This document shows positions 1 through 5,905 of a stretch of DNA of 10,909 bases, piece by piece. The position numbers and the translations under genes are program-made. Location: contig CAVGBV010000077.1 in the NCBI GenBank assembly GCA_963627615.1, forward strand, positions 1 through 10,909. Direction: 5' to 3'. The stretch comes from Faecimorpha sp963627615. Its GTDB lineage: Bacteria; Bacillota; Clostridia; Lachnospirales; Bianqueaceae. Position 1 is the stretch's first letter. Each line of letters starts with the position of its first letter. Below the pieces are notes generated by a model. The model was not told where the DNA came from. It made no database searches and was given only the letters and a program-made list of their open reading frames with translations.

Positions 1-65
1 ATATTGGTCTCTCCGGCATCATCTTCATTTTACAACATCACGTGTCAAATATCAAGCCTACAGCA

Positions 66-96
66 GAAAAAATACGGCAGATACCGCTATTTTAAA
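66..96 (-). terminator. Probable intrinsic terminator of the Nudix gene
   Basis: Read on the minus strand, a short stem (CGG, loop TATCTG, CCG, extended by A/T pairs with a bulge) is followed by six T residues. It overlaps the TAG stop codon of the Nudix gene. The stem is weak, so this is only a likely terminator. Confidence 0.45.
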
Positions 97-530
97 TCGT
101 AAACCCAATTTTCTCCTTCTTGCCGATAAAAGAATTCACTAATTCCATCCTCCGTAAAAAGGCGCAGCGTCTCCTCCATATGGAAAGCCAGCTTCAGTTC
201 CGAGAGCTTATCCATATCCGCCCACCAGACCTCTCCTTCTTCCGATGATTGCAATGTTCCTCGAAACTTCTCCGTCTTATATAATAGAACAACGTATCTT
301 GTACCCTCTTCTCGCCAATCCTTGATTCCGCATATCTGGGGAGACTCAATCGTCAATCCTGTCTCCTCCCAGACCTCCCGGATCACCGCATCCGTAAAGG
401 ACTCTCCCATCTCTACATGACCTCCCGGGAACGCGACTCCTGGCCAATCCTGCTTTTTCCGGTCGATTACCAGGACCTGATTCCCGCTGCATACCATACA
501 CATATTGGTAAATTCTACATCCTCATGCAT
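87..530 (-). CDS. Nudix hydrolase (MutT / 8-oxo-dGTP diphosphatase-like)
   Basis: A 147-residue protein of the Nudix superfamily, whose members cleave nucleoside diphosphates linked to another moiety. The Nudix box GX5EX7REUXEEXGU is complete at about residues 36-58: GGHVEMGES, then IREVWEETGL. Upstream is the usual strand run (FTNMCMVCSGNQVLVIDRK) and a DWPGVAFPGGH lead-in typical of MutT/YtkD-like proteins. The ATG at 530 is preferred because AGGAGGG lies 8 bases upstream. The open frame runs on to 635, but those extra residues have no family likeness and lie across the promoter. The length is normal for a single-domain Nudix enzyme. The substrate cannot be told from sequence; oxidised nucleotide clean-up is the common role of close relatives. 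It is divergent from the broken gene at 665. Confidence 0.88.
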   Translation of the reverse strand: MHEDVEFTNMCMVCSGNQVLVIDRKKQDWPGVAFPGGHVEMGESFTDAVIREVWEETGLTIESPQICGIKDWREEGTRYVVLLYKTEKFRGTLQSSEEGEVWWADMDKLSELKLAFHMEETLRLFTEDGISEFFYRQEGENWVYDLK

Positions 531-554
531 TTCCATTCCCTCCTGACTGCTTAT

Positions 555-560
555 ATCATA
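555..560 (-). promoter_or_regulatory. Extended -10 promoter of the Nudix gene
   Basis: On the minus strand TGGTATGAT matches an extended -10 (TGN plus TATGAT). It lies just upstream of AGGAGGG and the ATG at 530, giving a short leader. No convincing -35 is seen, which is common with extended -10 promoters. Confidence 0.5.
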
Positions 561-664
561 CCACAAAAGCGGTATCCGTGCATATTCTTTTTCACATACA
601 CCGGCATCCCGGTCTGGAATAATCCGCCGCCGCATGCTATACTATAAGAGGAGGTGGCAGTGCA

Positions 665-1254
665 ATGAGCCATATAAAACAGCAAAAACAGATCCAGGCT
701 TTTTTAATCGAAGAATTCGGAGAGGACAAAGGCGAGGCATTATTCCGCCATCAAGAAGATACGCTGGATGCATTGCTCAAAACTGAAAAAGACATATCCA
801 AAAGCCGGATGAAAACACTATCTCAGATGGTTTTGCCGTGCATCGCGCTGTACAAGGCTCTGACCGCTTCTTCCGAAGAGGACGCCTATGCATTCACACG
901 AAAATACATGCTGAATAAAGTCGGCGCGAAGAACCATGCCTCCACCGCAAAAATGGAAGCAGTACCTGGATTTTATTTTATTTTATTTACAGTCACATAT
1001 TCCTTAAGATCATGCGCACATCCGACTTATGGAAAAGTGATCAGGCCCATCACAACGATTCCTTTGACGTTACGATTCATGCGTGCCTCTGGCATACAGC
1101 CTGTATTCAGCATGGCTGTGCGGAGCTGTGCCGTCTTTTTTGCGACGCTGACAACGTGACATATGGCGGCCTGAAAAAAATAGGCTTTACCCGTACCCAA
1201 GCCCTGGGATATGGCGGAGACTGCTGCGACTTTCATTTTTTCAAAAAAAGATAA
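665..1254 (+). pseudogene. L-2-amino-thiazoline-4-carboxylic acid hydrolase-family gene, frameshifted
   Basis: The first frame (665 to about 970) encodes MSHIKQQKQIQAFLIEEFGE through KMEAVPGFYF. The rest of the protein lies in another frame (about 970-1254) and carries the family's C-terminal signature: SFDVTIHACLWHTACIQHGC, CDADNVTYGGLKKIGFTRTQ and GGDCCDFHF. Together they give a protein of about 195 residues, as expected for the ATC hydrolase family (Pfam ATC_hydrolase), named for opening the thiazoline ring in bacterial L-cysteine production; most members are uncharacterised. The switch falls within three TTTTA units plus one TTTA at 971-989. One extra T, or loss of one 5-base unit, would restore the frame. 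The ATG at 665 follows GGAGG by about 10 bases. As read, the first frame ends at 1159 without the conserved cysteines, so the product would be inactive. A sequencing error or slippage-based on/off switching are alternatives. Confidence 0.8.
971..989 (+). repeat. TTTTA short tandem repeat at the frameshift point
   Basis: Three perfect TTTTA units are followed by a TTTA unit inside the coding region. The two halves of the disrupted gene meet here. A 5-base unit changes the reading frame whenever a copy is gained or lost. Confidence 0.85.
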
Positions 1255-1270
1255 AATATTTTCAAAATGA

Positions 1271-1301
1271 TTTGTAACATTCTGTGTTTACCGTAGTCAT
1301 A
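1271..1301 (+). promoter_or_regulatory. ECF-type promoter of the sigma/anti-sigma operon
   Basis: TTTGTAACA, 15 bases, then GTCATA. The -35-like TGTAAC is at 1273-1278 and the -10-like AGTC at 1295-1298, with a 16-base spacer. This is the layout of promoters read by Firmicute ECF sigma factors (AAC-containing -35, CGTM-type -10). An A/T-rich tract lies directly upstream. The same motif with the same spacing precedes the ABC operon at 2555, supporting autoregulation by the adjacent sigma factor. The first -10 base is A rather than the usual C. Confidence 0.65.
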
Positions 1302-1365
1302 GAGTCGTAGAGCGCAGCAAAGATGCCGCCTCTTCTTAATCATCATCAGAAAGCGAGGTGTTTGG

Positions 1366-1839
1366 GTGAAAGACTTTGAAAAAATCTACTCGGAATATTA
1401 CGATATCGTATTCCGGTATGTCCTGTCCCTTTGCAGGGAGGAATCCCTGGCAGAGGAAATCACCCAGGAAGCTTTCTTTAAAGCGCTGAAAAGCATTGAT
1501 TCCTTCCGTGGAGAATGTAAATTGAACGTCTGGCTGTGTCAGATTGCCAAAAACACATTTTATACCGAAGCCAAACGCCGGAAACGCCAAACCGACGATC
1601 CGCCGGAGGAGATTTCCTCCACTGATTCTATCGAACAAAGGCTATACGATAAAGAGGCTGCGTTGCAGATTCACACACTGCTTCACACCCTGGACGAGCC
1701 ATATAAAGAGGTGTTCTGGATGCGTACCTTTGGGGAACTTTCTTTTCGGGATATCGGCGTACTCTTCGGCAAAACGGAGAGCTGGGCCCGCGTTACATAT
1801 CATAGAGCCAAAATGAAGATAAAGGAGGATTTCAAATGA
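1366..1839 (+). CDS. ECF-subfamily RNA polymerase sigma factor
   Basis: A 157-residue group 4 (ECF) sigma factor. Region 2 spans about residues 5-70, with the DNA-melting helix around AEEITQEAFFKALKSIDSFR and then CKLNVWLCQIAKNTF. Region 4 covers about residues 105-155 (EPYKEVFWMRTFGELSFRDI, then GKTESWARVTYHRAKMKIK), a helix-turn-helix that reads the -35 element. Translation starts at GTG 1366, with GAGGTG 5-6 bases upstream. The stop overlaps the next gene's ATG (ATGA), so the two are translationally coupled, as is usual for a sigma factor and its anti-sigma. The -35/-10 motif upstream recurs before the downstream transporter genes, suggesting a small regulon of this operon plus the ABC operon. 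The inducing signal is not visible; cell-envelope or peptide-antibiotic stress is an inference from the transporter next door. Confidence 0.92.
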   Translation: MKDFEKIYSEYYDIVFRYVLSLCREESLAEEITQEAFFKALKSIDSFRGECKLNVWLCQIAKNTFYTEAKRRKRQTDDPPEEISSTDSIEQRLYDKEAALQIHTLLHTLDEPYKEVFWMRTFGELSFRDIGVLFGKTESWARVTYHRAKMKIKEDFK

Positions 1840-2498
1840 AATATCCTTGTAAAATGATTCAGGACCTCTTACCTCTGTATCTTGACGGTGTGTGCAGCAA
1901 AGAAAGCAAAGAGGCCGTTGAACAGCACTTACAGGAATGCCCGGATTGCAGACAGTTTTTCTCTGCTATGCGTGAAGGTGTCCTGCCGGAACCGGAATCG
2001 CCTGCTTCAGACTGTGAACAGCAAAAGGCCGCTTCCTTTCTGTCCGTCAAGAAGAAAATATTTCGGCGGCAGCTCCTTGTCGTTATTGCCGTCTTGGCAA
2101 TCCTTGCCGCACTCGCACTGGCTGCCGCCAGCATTTTAAAAAGTACCACGGAAATCGTAGAGTATGAGGATAATGTTTCTGTTTCAATGGTAAACGGCGA
2201 TCTGATAGGACGTTTGCGCGGAAGCGAAGCCTCCTATGTAAAGATCAAAAGAATTACCAGCACGGTAAACGGACAGGAAAAAAATTATCTATTCTTCTAC
2301 CTGTCCGACACAAAGTGGGCTGCTCTCACTACCAATCCGCAGGTATTCTCGGAATACGTTCTTTGCCCGGCGGACAAGGGTGCGGATCAGATCGATGCCG
2401 TATATTATTTCTCAGGGCTTTACACGGATCTTGAAAGCATGAGCGACGAGGAATTACAAGAGGTCATCGCCGCTTCAGAGCTGCTCTGGAACAAATAA
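1836..2498 (+). CDS. Zinc-finger transmembrane anti-sigma factor
   Basis: A 220-residue membrane anti-sigma factor. The N-terminal cytoplasmic part has the zinc-binding anti-sigma signature H31-x3-C35-x2-C38 (HLQECPDC), with Cys5 as the likely fourth ligand, and the helix IQDLLPLYLDGVC typical of zf-HC2/ZAS proteins. A single membrane segment follows at about residues 79-101 (LLVVIAVLAILAALALAAAS). The C-terminal part, about 120 residues, would lie outside the cell and may sense the signal; no known domain is recognised in it. It is expected to hold the co-encoded sigma factor inactive until triggered. AAAGGAGG lies about 8 bases upstream of the start, and the gene overlaps the sigma gene by 4 bases. 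A strong terminator follows within 20 bases of the stop. Confidence 0.9.
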   Translation: MKYPCKMIQDLLPLYLDGVCSKESKEAVEQHLQECPDCRQFFSAMREGVLPEPESPASDCEQQKAASFLSVKKKIFRRQLLVVIAVLAILAALALAAASILKSTTEIVEYEDNVSVSMVNGDLIGRLRGSEASYVKIKRITSTVNGQEKNYLFFYLSDTKWAALTTNPQVFSEYVLCPADKGADQIDAVYYFSGLYTDLESMSDEELQEVIAASELLWNK

Positions 2499-2515
2499 AT
2501 TCTGTTCCAATCGTA

Positions 2516-2548
2516 CCGCATTGGTGAAAACCGATGCGGCTTTTTTTT
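2516..2548 (+). terminator. Intrinsic terminator of the sigma/anti-sigma operon
   Basis: CCGCATTGG, loop TGAAAA, CCGATGCGG (nine pairs including one G-T), then C and eight T residues. It is a textbook Rho-independent terminator and lies immediately before the next promoter, whose upstream T tract it supplies. Confidence 0.92.
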
Positions 2549-2554
2549 ATTTTC

Positions 2555-2585
2555 TTTGTAACAAATCAGAGTATGCGCCGTCATA
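2555..2585 (+). promoter_or_regulatory. ECF-type promoter of the ABC transporter operon
   Basis: TTTGTAACA, 15 bases, then GTCATA, identical in both boxes and in spacing to the motif before the sigma gene. TGTAAC is at 2557-2562, the spacer is 16 bases and CGTC is at 2579-2582. CGTC is a standard ECF -10 core. The first permease gene starts about 32 bases downstream. It is inferred to be the target of the sigma factor at 1366. Confidence 0.72.
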
Positions 2586-2616
2586 AGAGTGAAAAAAACA
2601 GAAAGCGAGGTTTTCT

Positions 2617-3147
2617 ATGCTGCAAACTCTGAAAAGAAAATGCAAGCCGACTACTTTTTTACTGGTCGTTGGTTTTGCGATTTCATTGACTTCCGTATGG
2701 ATCGGTATCAGCTCCGTCAATTCACTGATCCACTCCCTGTCCGAAATGGACAGCGATACGCCTATTTTCCTTACCATGCAGAATACCGGCCTGTCTCTGT
2801 CCCTCGCGATATATGTTTTCTCTATCGCGAACTGCCTTACGGTAACCAATTACTGGATCATCACCAAGCGGCGGGACATGGCGATCCGCAAGGCCTTTGG
2901 CTGGTCGAACAGGCAGCTGATGCGTATGATCCTCTCTGAGATGGCAGGGACGCTGGCAATCAGCCTGATTATCAGCATTATATTGCTTGCTGTGTTAAAA
3001 AGCCGGAACACAGCGATCTTCTCGCTTGAACTGACACCTTTTTTTGTGCTTAGCACAGGCGGTCTACTGCTATTCACCCTATTGATTTCTGTACTGTTTC
3101 CCATGATACGGATATTGAAAATCCATCCGGCGGAGGTGCTTTCCTAA
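2617..3147 (+). CDS. Short FtsX-type ABC transporter permease
   Basis: A 176-residue permease of the FtsX/MacB superfamily with four predicted membrane segments: about residues 13-33, 57-80, 107-127 and 135-165. The cytoplasmic coupling segment MAIRKAFGWSNRQLMRMIL and the ending KIHPAEVLS are characteristic of the family. It lacks the large extracellular domain usually found between segments 1 and 2; only about 25 residues connect them. The start at 2617 follows GAGG by 6 bases. It probably pairs with the longer permease that begins at its last base (TAATG) and with the ATPase downstream. Such modules commonly move lipids, peptides or antibiotics out of the membrane; the substrate here is unknown. 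It could be a shrunken relative of a full permease, but the reading frame is intact and the ribosome site good. Confidence 0.85.
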   Translation: MLQTLKRKCKPTTFLLVVGFAISLTSVWIGISSVNSLIHSLSEMDSDTPIFLTMQNTGLSLSLAIYVFSIANCLTVTNYWIITKRRDMAIRKAFGWSNRQLMRMILSEMAGTLAISLIISIILLAVLKSRNTAIFSLELTPFFVLSTGGLLLFTLLISVLFPMIRILKIHPAEVLS

Positions 3148-4412
3148 TGGGCGCGATCCTAAACCTTGCGATAAAAGAAGTAAAGAAAAAGAAGTTTTTT
3201 ACTCTTCTCCTGTTCATCGTGTGCTTCATTGCCATGCATACCGTACTGACCTCTATCACAAATGCCGCAAGCGCCGCATATCAGCAGAAGATCTTCGAGC
3301 GCAGCCTGGGCTATGATATGGAAAATGTCCTGCATCTGAACTACCATACTACATACGAAAGTCCATCCTTTGCGAATGTTTTGACGGAATACAGGAACTA
3401 TATCGCGCAGCTTCCCGGTGTAACGGCGGTCGGGCAGTTTGATTTAACAGGCATGTACTTTTCTGAACTGAAAGCCTCCGACGCCTATCAGACGATTAAC
3501 GCGGCAGCGGTTGCCGGAGGGAAATATGAGAATCACCCGGATATTACACAGCTATTAAGCGTGGATGAAGAGATATTGTCATTCGTAAAAGGCGGTCTCC
3601 GGAACTACTCAAAAACGGCATCCGGCAGTCTGCCTCTCTATGTGAGCGAGATATTCCAGAGTGCCTTACCTGTAGGCACCCAGCTTACGAATGACCGAAC
3701 CGGAGAAGTATATGAGGTTGCCGGCTATTTTTCAAAAGGCAGTCACTGGGTCGAGGAAGATGATTTGATCCGTTTTCCTATGGTTTCTATGAACGGTTGG
3801 TTTATCGCGCCTTTTTCTGACGGCGCAAAAAAGGATATTATAACCCAGCTTTCCTGTTTGCACAACACCTATATCCTGCTTTCCGAAACGGCAGATATTG
3901 AATATTTAAAGCAGGAAATCGCAGACTATTCCATCCGGCATGGATTTGAAGCTACAGCAGATACCCTCGCCGAAGAATACGAAGTATATCGCCAGGACAC
4001 ACAAACTTTTACCGCCCGGCAAGCCGCAATCGCGATCTTCATCTCTCTCATGGCAATCAGCTCCATCATTGCGGTATTTACCACAAACGCTCTTTTAAAA
4101 CGCCGGCAATATGGCGTGCTGATCGCATATGGCTTGACTCTGAGAGACATCGCCATCTGCATATCTGCGGAAATTACAGTTATTGTATTTTCCTCGACGC
4201 TGCTTGCCTGGTTACTGAAATTGACTGAATTCATACGAAGTACCGATTTGTTCAGGGAAGTACTGCTGACGGCTCATATCCAGTACACACTGCCGATCTG
4301 CCTATGGGTCGCGGCCGCGCTTGTCATCGCCGCAACGATCATCCCGGCAAGTAAAATCTTTCATTATCACCCCAGTGAATTGATAGGAGGCAATACCAAT
4401 GGCAATGATTGA
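3147..4412 (+). CDS. FtsX/MacB-like ABC transporter permease
   Basis: A 421-residue permease with full FtsX topology. Membrane segment 1 is at about residues 17-37. An extracellular MacB-type domain of roughly 250 residues follows, then three membrane segments at about 294-316, 334-357 and 385-404. It ends FHYHPSELIGG, close to the P-x-E-ending seen in relatives. The coupling region RRQYGVLIAYGLTLRDIAIC lies between segments 2 and 3. GGAGG is about 10 bases upstream; the ATG shares one base with the stop of the short permease and the 3' end overlaps the ATPase gene by 14 bases. This indicates one transcript and a three-part transporter (short permease, long permease, ATPase). Family members act as mechanical transporters exporting or extracting substrates at the outer membrane leaflet; the specific role here is inferred only. 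Confidence 0.9.
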   Translation: MGAILNLAIKEVKKKKFFTLLLFIVCFIAMHTVLTSITNAASAAYQQKIFERSLGYDMENVLHLNYHTTYESPSFANVLTEYRNYIAQLPGVTAVGQFDLTGMYFSELKASDAYQTINAAAVAGGKYENHPDITQLLSVDEEILSFVKGGLRNYSKTASGSLPLYVSEIFQSALPVGTQLTNDRTGEVYEVAGYFSKGSHWVEEDDLIRFPMVSMNGWFIAPFSDGAKKDIITQLSCLHNTYILLSETADIEYLKQEIADYSIRHGFEATADTLAEEYEVYRQDTQTFTARQAAIAIFISLMAISSIIAVFTTNALLKRRQYGVLIAYGLTLRDIAICISAEITVIVFSSTLLAWLLKLTEFIRSTDLFREVLLTAHIQYTLPICLWVAAALVIAATIIPASKIFHYHPSELIGGNTNGND

Positions 4413-5079
4413 ATTAAAGCATATTACAAAAGAATACCGTAATGACGATCTTGTTACTCCGGCATTATCCGATATTGATCTGAAAATCGAAGCAGGCGAG
4501 TTCATCTCCATCATGGGCGCGTCCGGCTCTGGTAAAACAACGCTTCTTAATATCATCGGCTGTATGGATACCCCTACTGCCGGAAGCTATCTGCTTGACG
4601 GTACAGACCTGAGCCGAAAAAAAGAAAAAGAACTGTCTTCTCTCCGCGGACGCAGAATCGCCTTTGTGTTCCAGCATTTCGCACTCATCGATGATTATAC
4701 GGTATTTGAAAACGTGGAAGTACCGCTGATAAAGCAACCTCTGTCCAAGGCTGAGCGAAAGAAGAAGGTGCTCTCCGCCCTGAATGCCGTTGGTATCGCC
4801 GCACTGGCAAAAAAGAAGCCCATCCATGTATCCGGCGGACAGAAACAACGTGTAGCGATCGCGCGGGCAATTGCCTGCGGTGCGGACATTCTTCTCGCTG
4901 ATGAGCCGACAGGAGCGCTGGACAGCAGAACTGGAAAAGAAATTATGCGGAAATTCTCAGAACTGAACACCGCCGGAAAAACGGTGATCCTGATCACACA
5001 TGACCGACAAATTGCCTCTTATGCCAAACGTTTGATTACAATTCAAGACGGGAGAGTTATAAATGATGAACAAATTTAA
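4399..5079 (+). CDS. ABC transporter ATP-binding protein (LolD/MacB class)
   Basis: A 226-residue nucleotide-binding subunit with every expected motif: Walker A GASGSGKTT (residues 40-48), Q-loop at Q92 (FQHF), signature VSGGQKQR (144-151, V replacing the more common L), Walker B ILLADEP (164-170, catalytic E169), the D-loop region ALDSRT, and the H-loop H201 (ITHD). The class is that of ATPases serving FtsX/MacB-type permeases such as LolD, MacB and BceA. It hydrolyses ATP on the cytoplasmic side to drive the two upstream permeases. The ATG at 4399 has GGAGG 8 bases upstream, better placed than the ATG at 4405. It overlaps the permease before it (14 bases) and the lipoprotein after it (17 bases). 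Confidence 0.95.
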   Translation: MAMIELKHITKEYRNDDLVTPALSDIDLKIEAGEFISIMGASGSGKTTLLNIIGCMDTPTAGSYLLDGTDLSRKKEKELSSLRGRRIAFVFQHFALIDDYTVFENVEVPLIKQPLSKAERKKKVLSALNAVGIAALAKKKPIHVSGGQKQRVAIARAIACGADILLADEPTGALDSRTGKEIMRKFSELNTAGKTVILITHDRQIASYAKRLITIQDGRVINDEQI

Positions 5080-5296
5080 GAAAATAGCGGTTTTGCTTAC
5101 ATTTCCTTTCATTCTATTCGCATTCTCGGCCTGTTCCAATGGCGCTGCAGAATACGAAAGTACGCAAAAGTTTGAGTTTCACTTTTACCCGGAGGAATAT
5201 GAAGAAGAATACAATACCGTCTCCAAAACGCTCTCTCTAGAAGCGGATACCGATTACCGGCTTCAACTTGAGGAAAAATCATCGGTAATCTGCTGA
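5063..5296 (+). CDS. Small lipoprotein, probably 3'-damaged
   Basis: A 77-residue product that begins with a lipoprotein signal peptide: MMNKFKK, a hydrophobic core, then FAFSAC with the acylated cysteine at residue 24. The mature part is acidic (FHFYPEEYEEEYN, LSLEADTDYRLQLEE), suggesting an extracellular partner anchored beside the transporter. The frame stops early at SSVIC. In the next frame (about 5272-5310) the DNA reads GKIIGNLLIPVK and then a stop, which continues the strand-like pattern better. A deletion or frameshift near 5272 is therefore suspected; full relatives would be expected to be longer. It starts inside the ATPase gene after GGGAGAG, so it belongs to the same operon. Function unknown. 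Confidence 0.65.
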   Translation: MMNKFKKIAVLLTFPFILFAFSACSNGAAEYESTQKFEFHFYPEEYEEEYNTVSKTLSLEADTDYRLQLEEKSSVIC

Positions 5297-5338
5297 TCCC
5301 GGTAAAATAATTCGCCATTCTTCTTATATATTTTATGA

Positions 5339-5367
5339 TTGCAAAATATTCAGAATAGTGATATAAT
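5339..5367 (+). promoter_or_regulatory. Strong sigma-A-type promoter
   Basis: TTGCAA (5339-5344), 17 bases, TATAAT (5362-5367), with an extended TGA before the -10. It precedes the truncated gene at 5390. Its -10 runs into a 23-base palindrome. Confidence 0.7.
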
Positions 5368-5395
5368 ATCCCTCCTAAGGAGGGATATTTTGTTT
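5366..5395 (+). terminator. Palindrome that may terminate the ABC operon; also holds a ribosome site
   Basis: ATATCCCTCC, loop TAA, GGAGGGATAT is a perfect 10-bp hairpin (5366-5388) followed by TTTTGTTT. Transcripts entering from the ABC operon would form a normal Rho-independent terminator. For transcripts starting at the promoter at 5362 (start about 5374) only the right arm is made, leaving GGAGGG free as a ribosome site for the TTG at 5390. An operator role is also possible. Confidence 0.6.
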
Positions 5396-5902
5396 CCAGT
5401 GATTTATTATCTATTCGTTACCGCCAAATGCCTCTCGTACCGCGGCACTTGGAGCCTGTCCCGCAAGCGCCACACCAACGGACACATGTATTATTACAAG
5501 CAGACTGCCGATAAGACCTATTATGTGAGGCGCAGGGACGAATCTCAGGTCCTGGCCGAATACGATGAACGACAGAAATGGCGTCAGGAGCGTAAGGAGC
5601 TCAACCAGCAGCTGATGAGTCTATCACCTGCCGAGCGCCGCGAAGCCCGCCAGCAGATGAAATTATATCAGGAGCTTGGGCTTGAGAAATTACCTCTGGA
5701 TAAGGATATATCCTTTGACGGGACGGTTCTCGATTCCAGAGCCGAGATCATCCTCTATGAGTTTTTGAAAAATCTGGGTATCAAGACCGAACATAACCGC
5801 CCGATTGATTCCGGATCTTATGGCTATTGCTTACTCAACAGTATAAGAAGATTGGGAAATCATTTAGCCCTGCAAGATTTTAGGCCTTGCAGGGCTAAAT
5901 GA
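5390..5902 (+). pseudogene. 3'-truncated gene of an unnamed family with a nuclease-like end
   Basis: The frame starts at TTG 5390, five to six bases after GGAGGG, and encodes about 170 residues. A basic N-terminal part (SLSRKRHTNGHMYYYKQ, TYYVRRRDESQVLAEYDERQ) leads to a charged, probably coiled-coil section (residues about 55-105), then FDGTVLDSRAEIILYEFLKN and LGIKTEHNRP. The last stretch resembles the first helix and strand of restriction-endonuclease-like (PD-(D/E)XK) folds, as in a family of uncharacterised Lachnospiraceae proteins; this likeness is from memory and not proven. The expected catalytic D and ExK strands do not follow. Instead the frame runs into the terminator hairpin at 5857 (LALQDFRPCRAK). 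It is therefore best read as a gene that lost its 3' end, with the break around 5815-5855. Confidence 0.55.
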
Positions 5903-5905
5903 TTT
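5857..5905. terminator. 20-bp hairpin between convergent genes (bidirectional terminator)
   Basis: AAATCATTTAGCCCTGCAAG and its exact reverse complement are separated by nine bases. The GC core with A/T outer pairs suits a terminator in both directions. It overlaps the stop codon of the minus-strand gene and the 3' end of the truncated plus-strand gene. Extra T residues beyond the stem are few. Confidence 0.75.

Noticed and set aside
531..635. N-terminal extension of the Nudix protein
   Set aside because: It runs across the ribosome site and extended -10 promoter and adds residues unlike Nudix enzymes; ATG 530 has an ideal AGGAGGG.
1292..1295. CGTA as the -10 box of the sigma promoter
   Set aside because: It would leave a 13-base spacer from TGTAAC, too short for ECF promoters; the 16-base spacing shared with the second promoter is preferred.
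2599..2616. Possible cre site in the permease leader (AAAGCG within a partial dyad)
   Set aside because: Three or more mismatches to the CcpA consensus; the match is explained by the shared ribosome-site leader.
2589..2939. Plus-strand open frame of 116 codons over the first permease
   Set aside because: Out-of-frame shadow: the overlapping frame at 2617 has the ribosome site, membrane segments and FtsX motifs.
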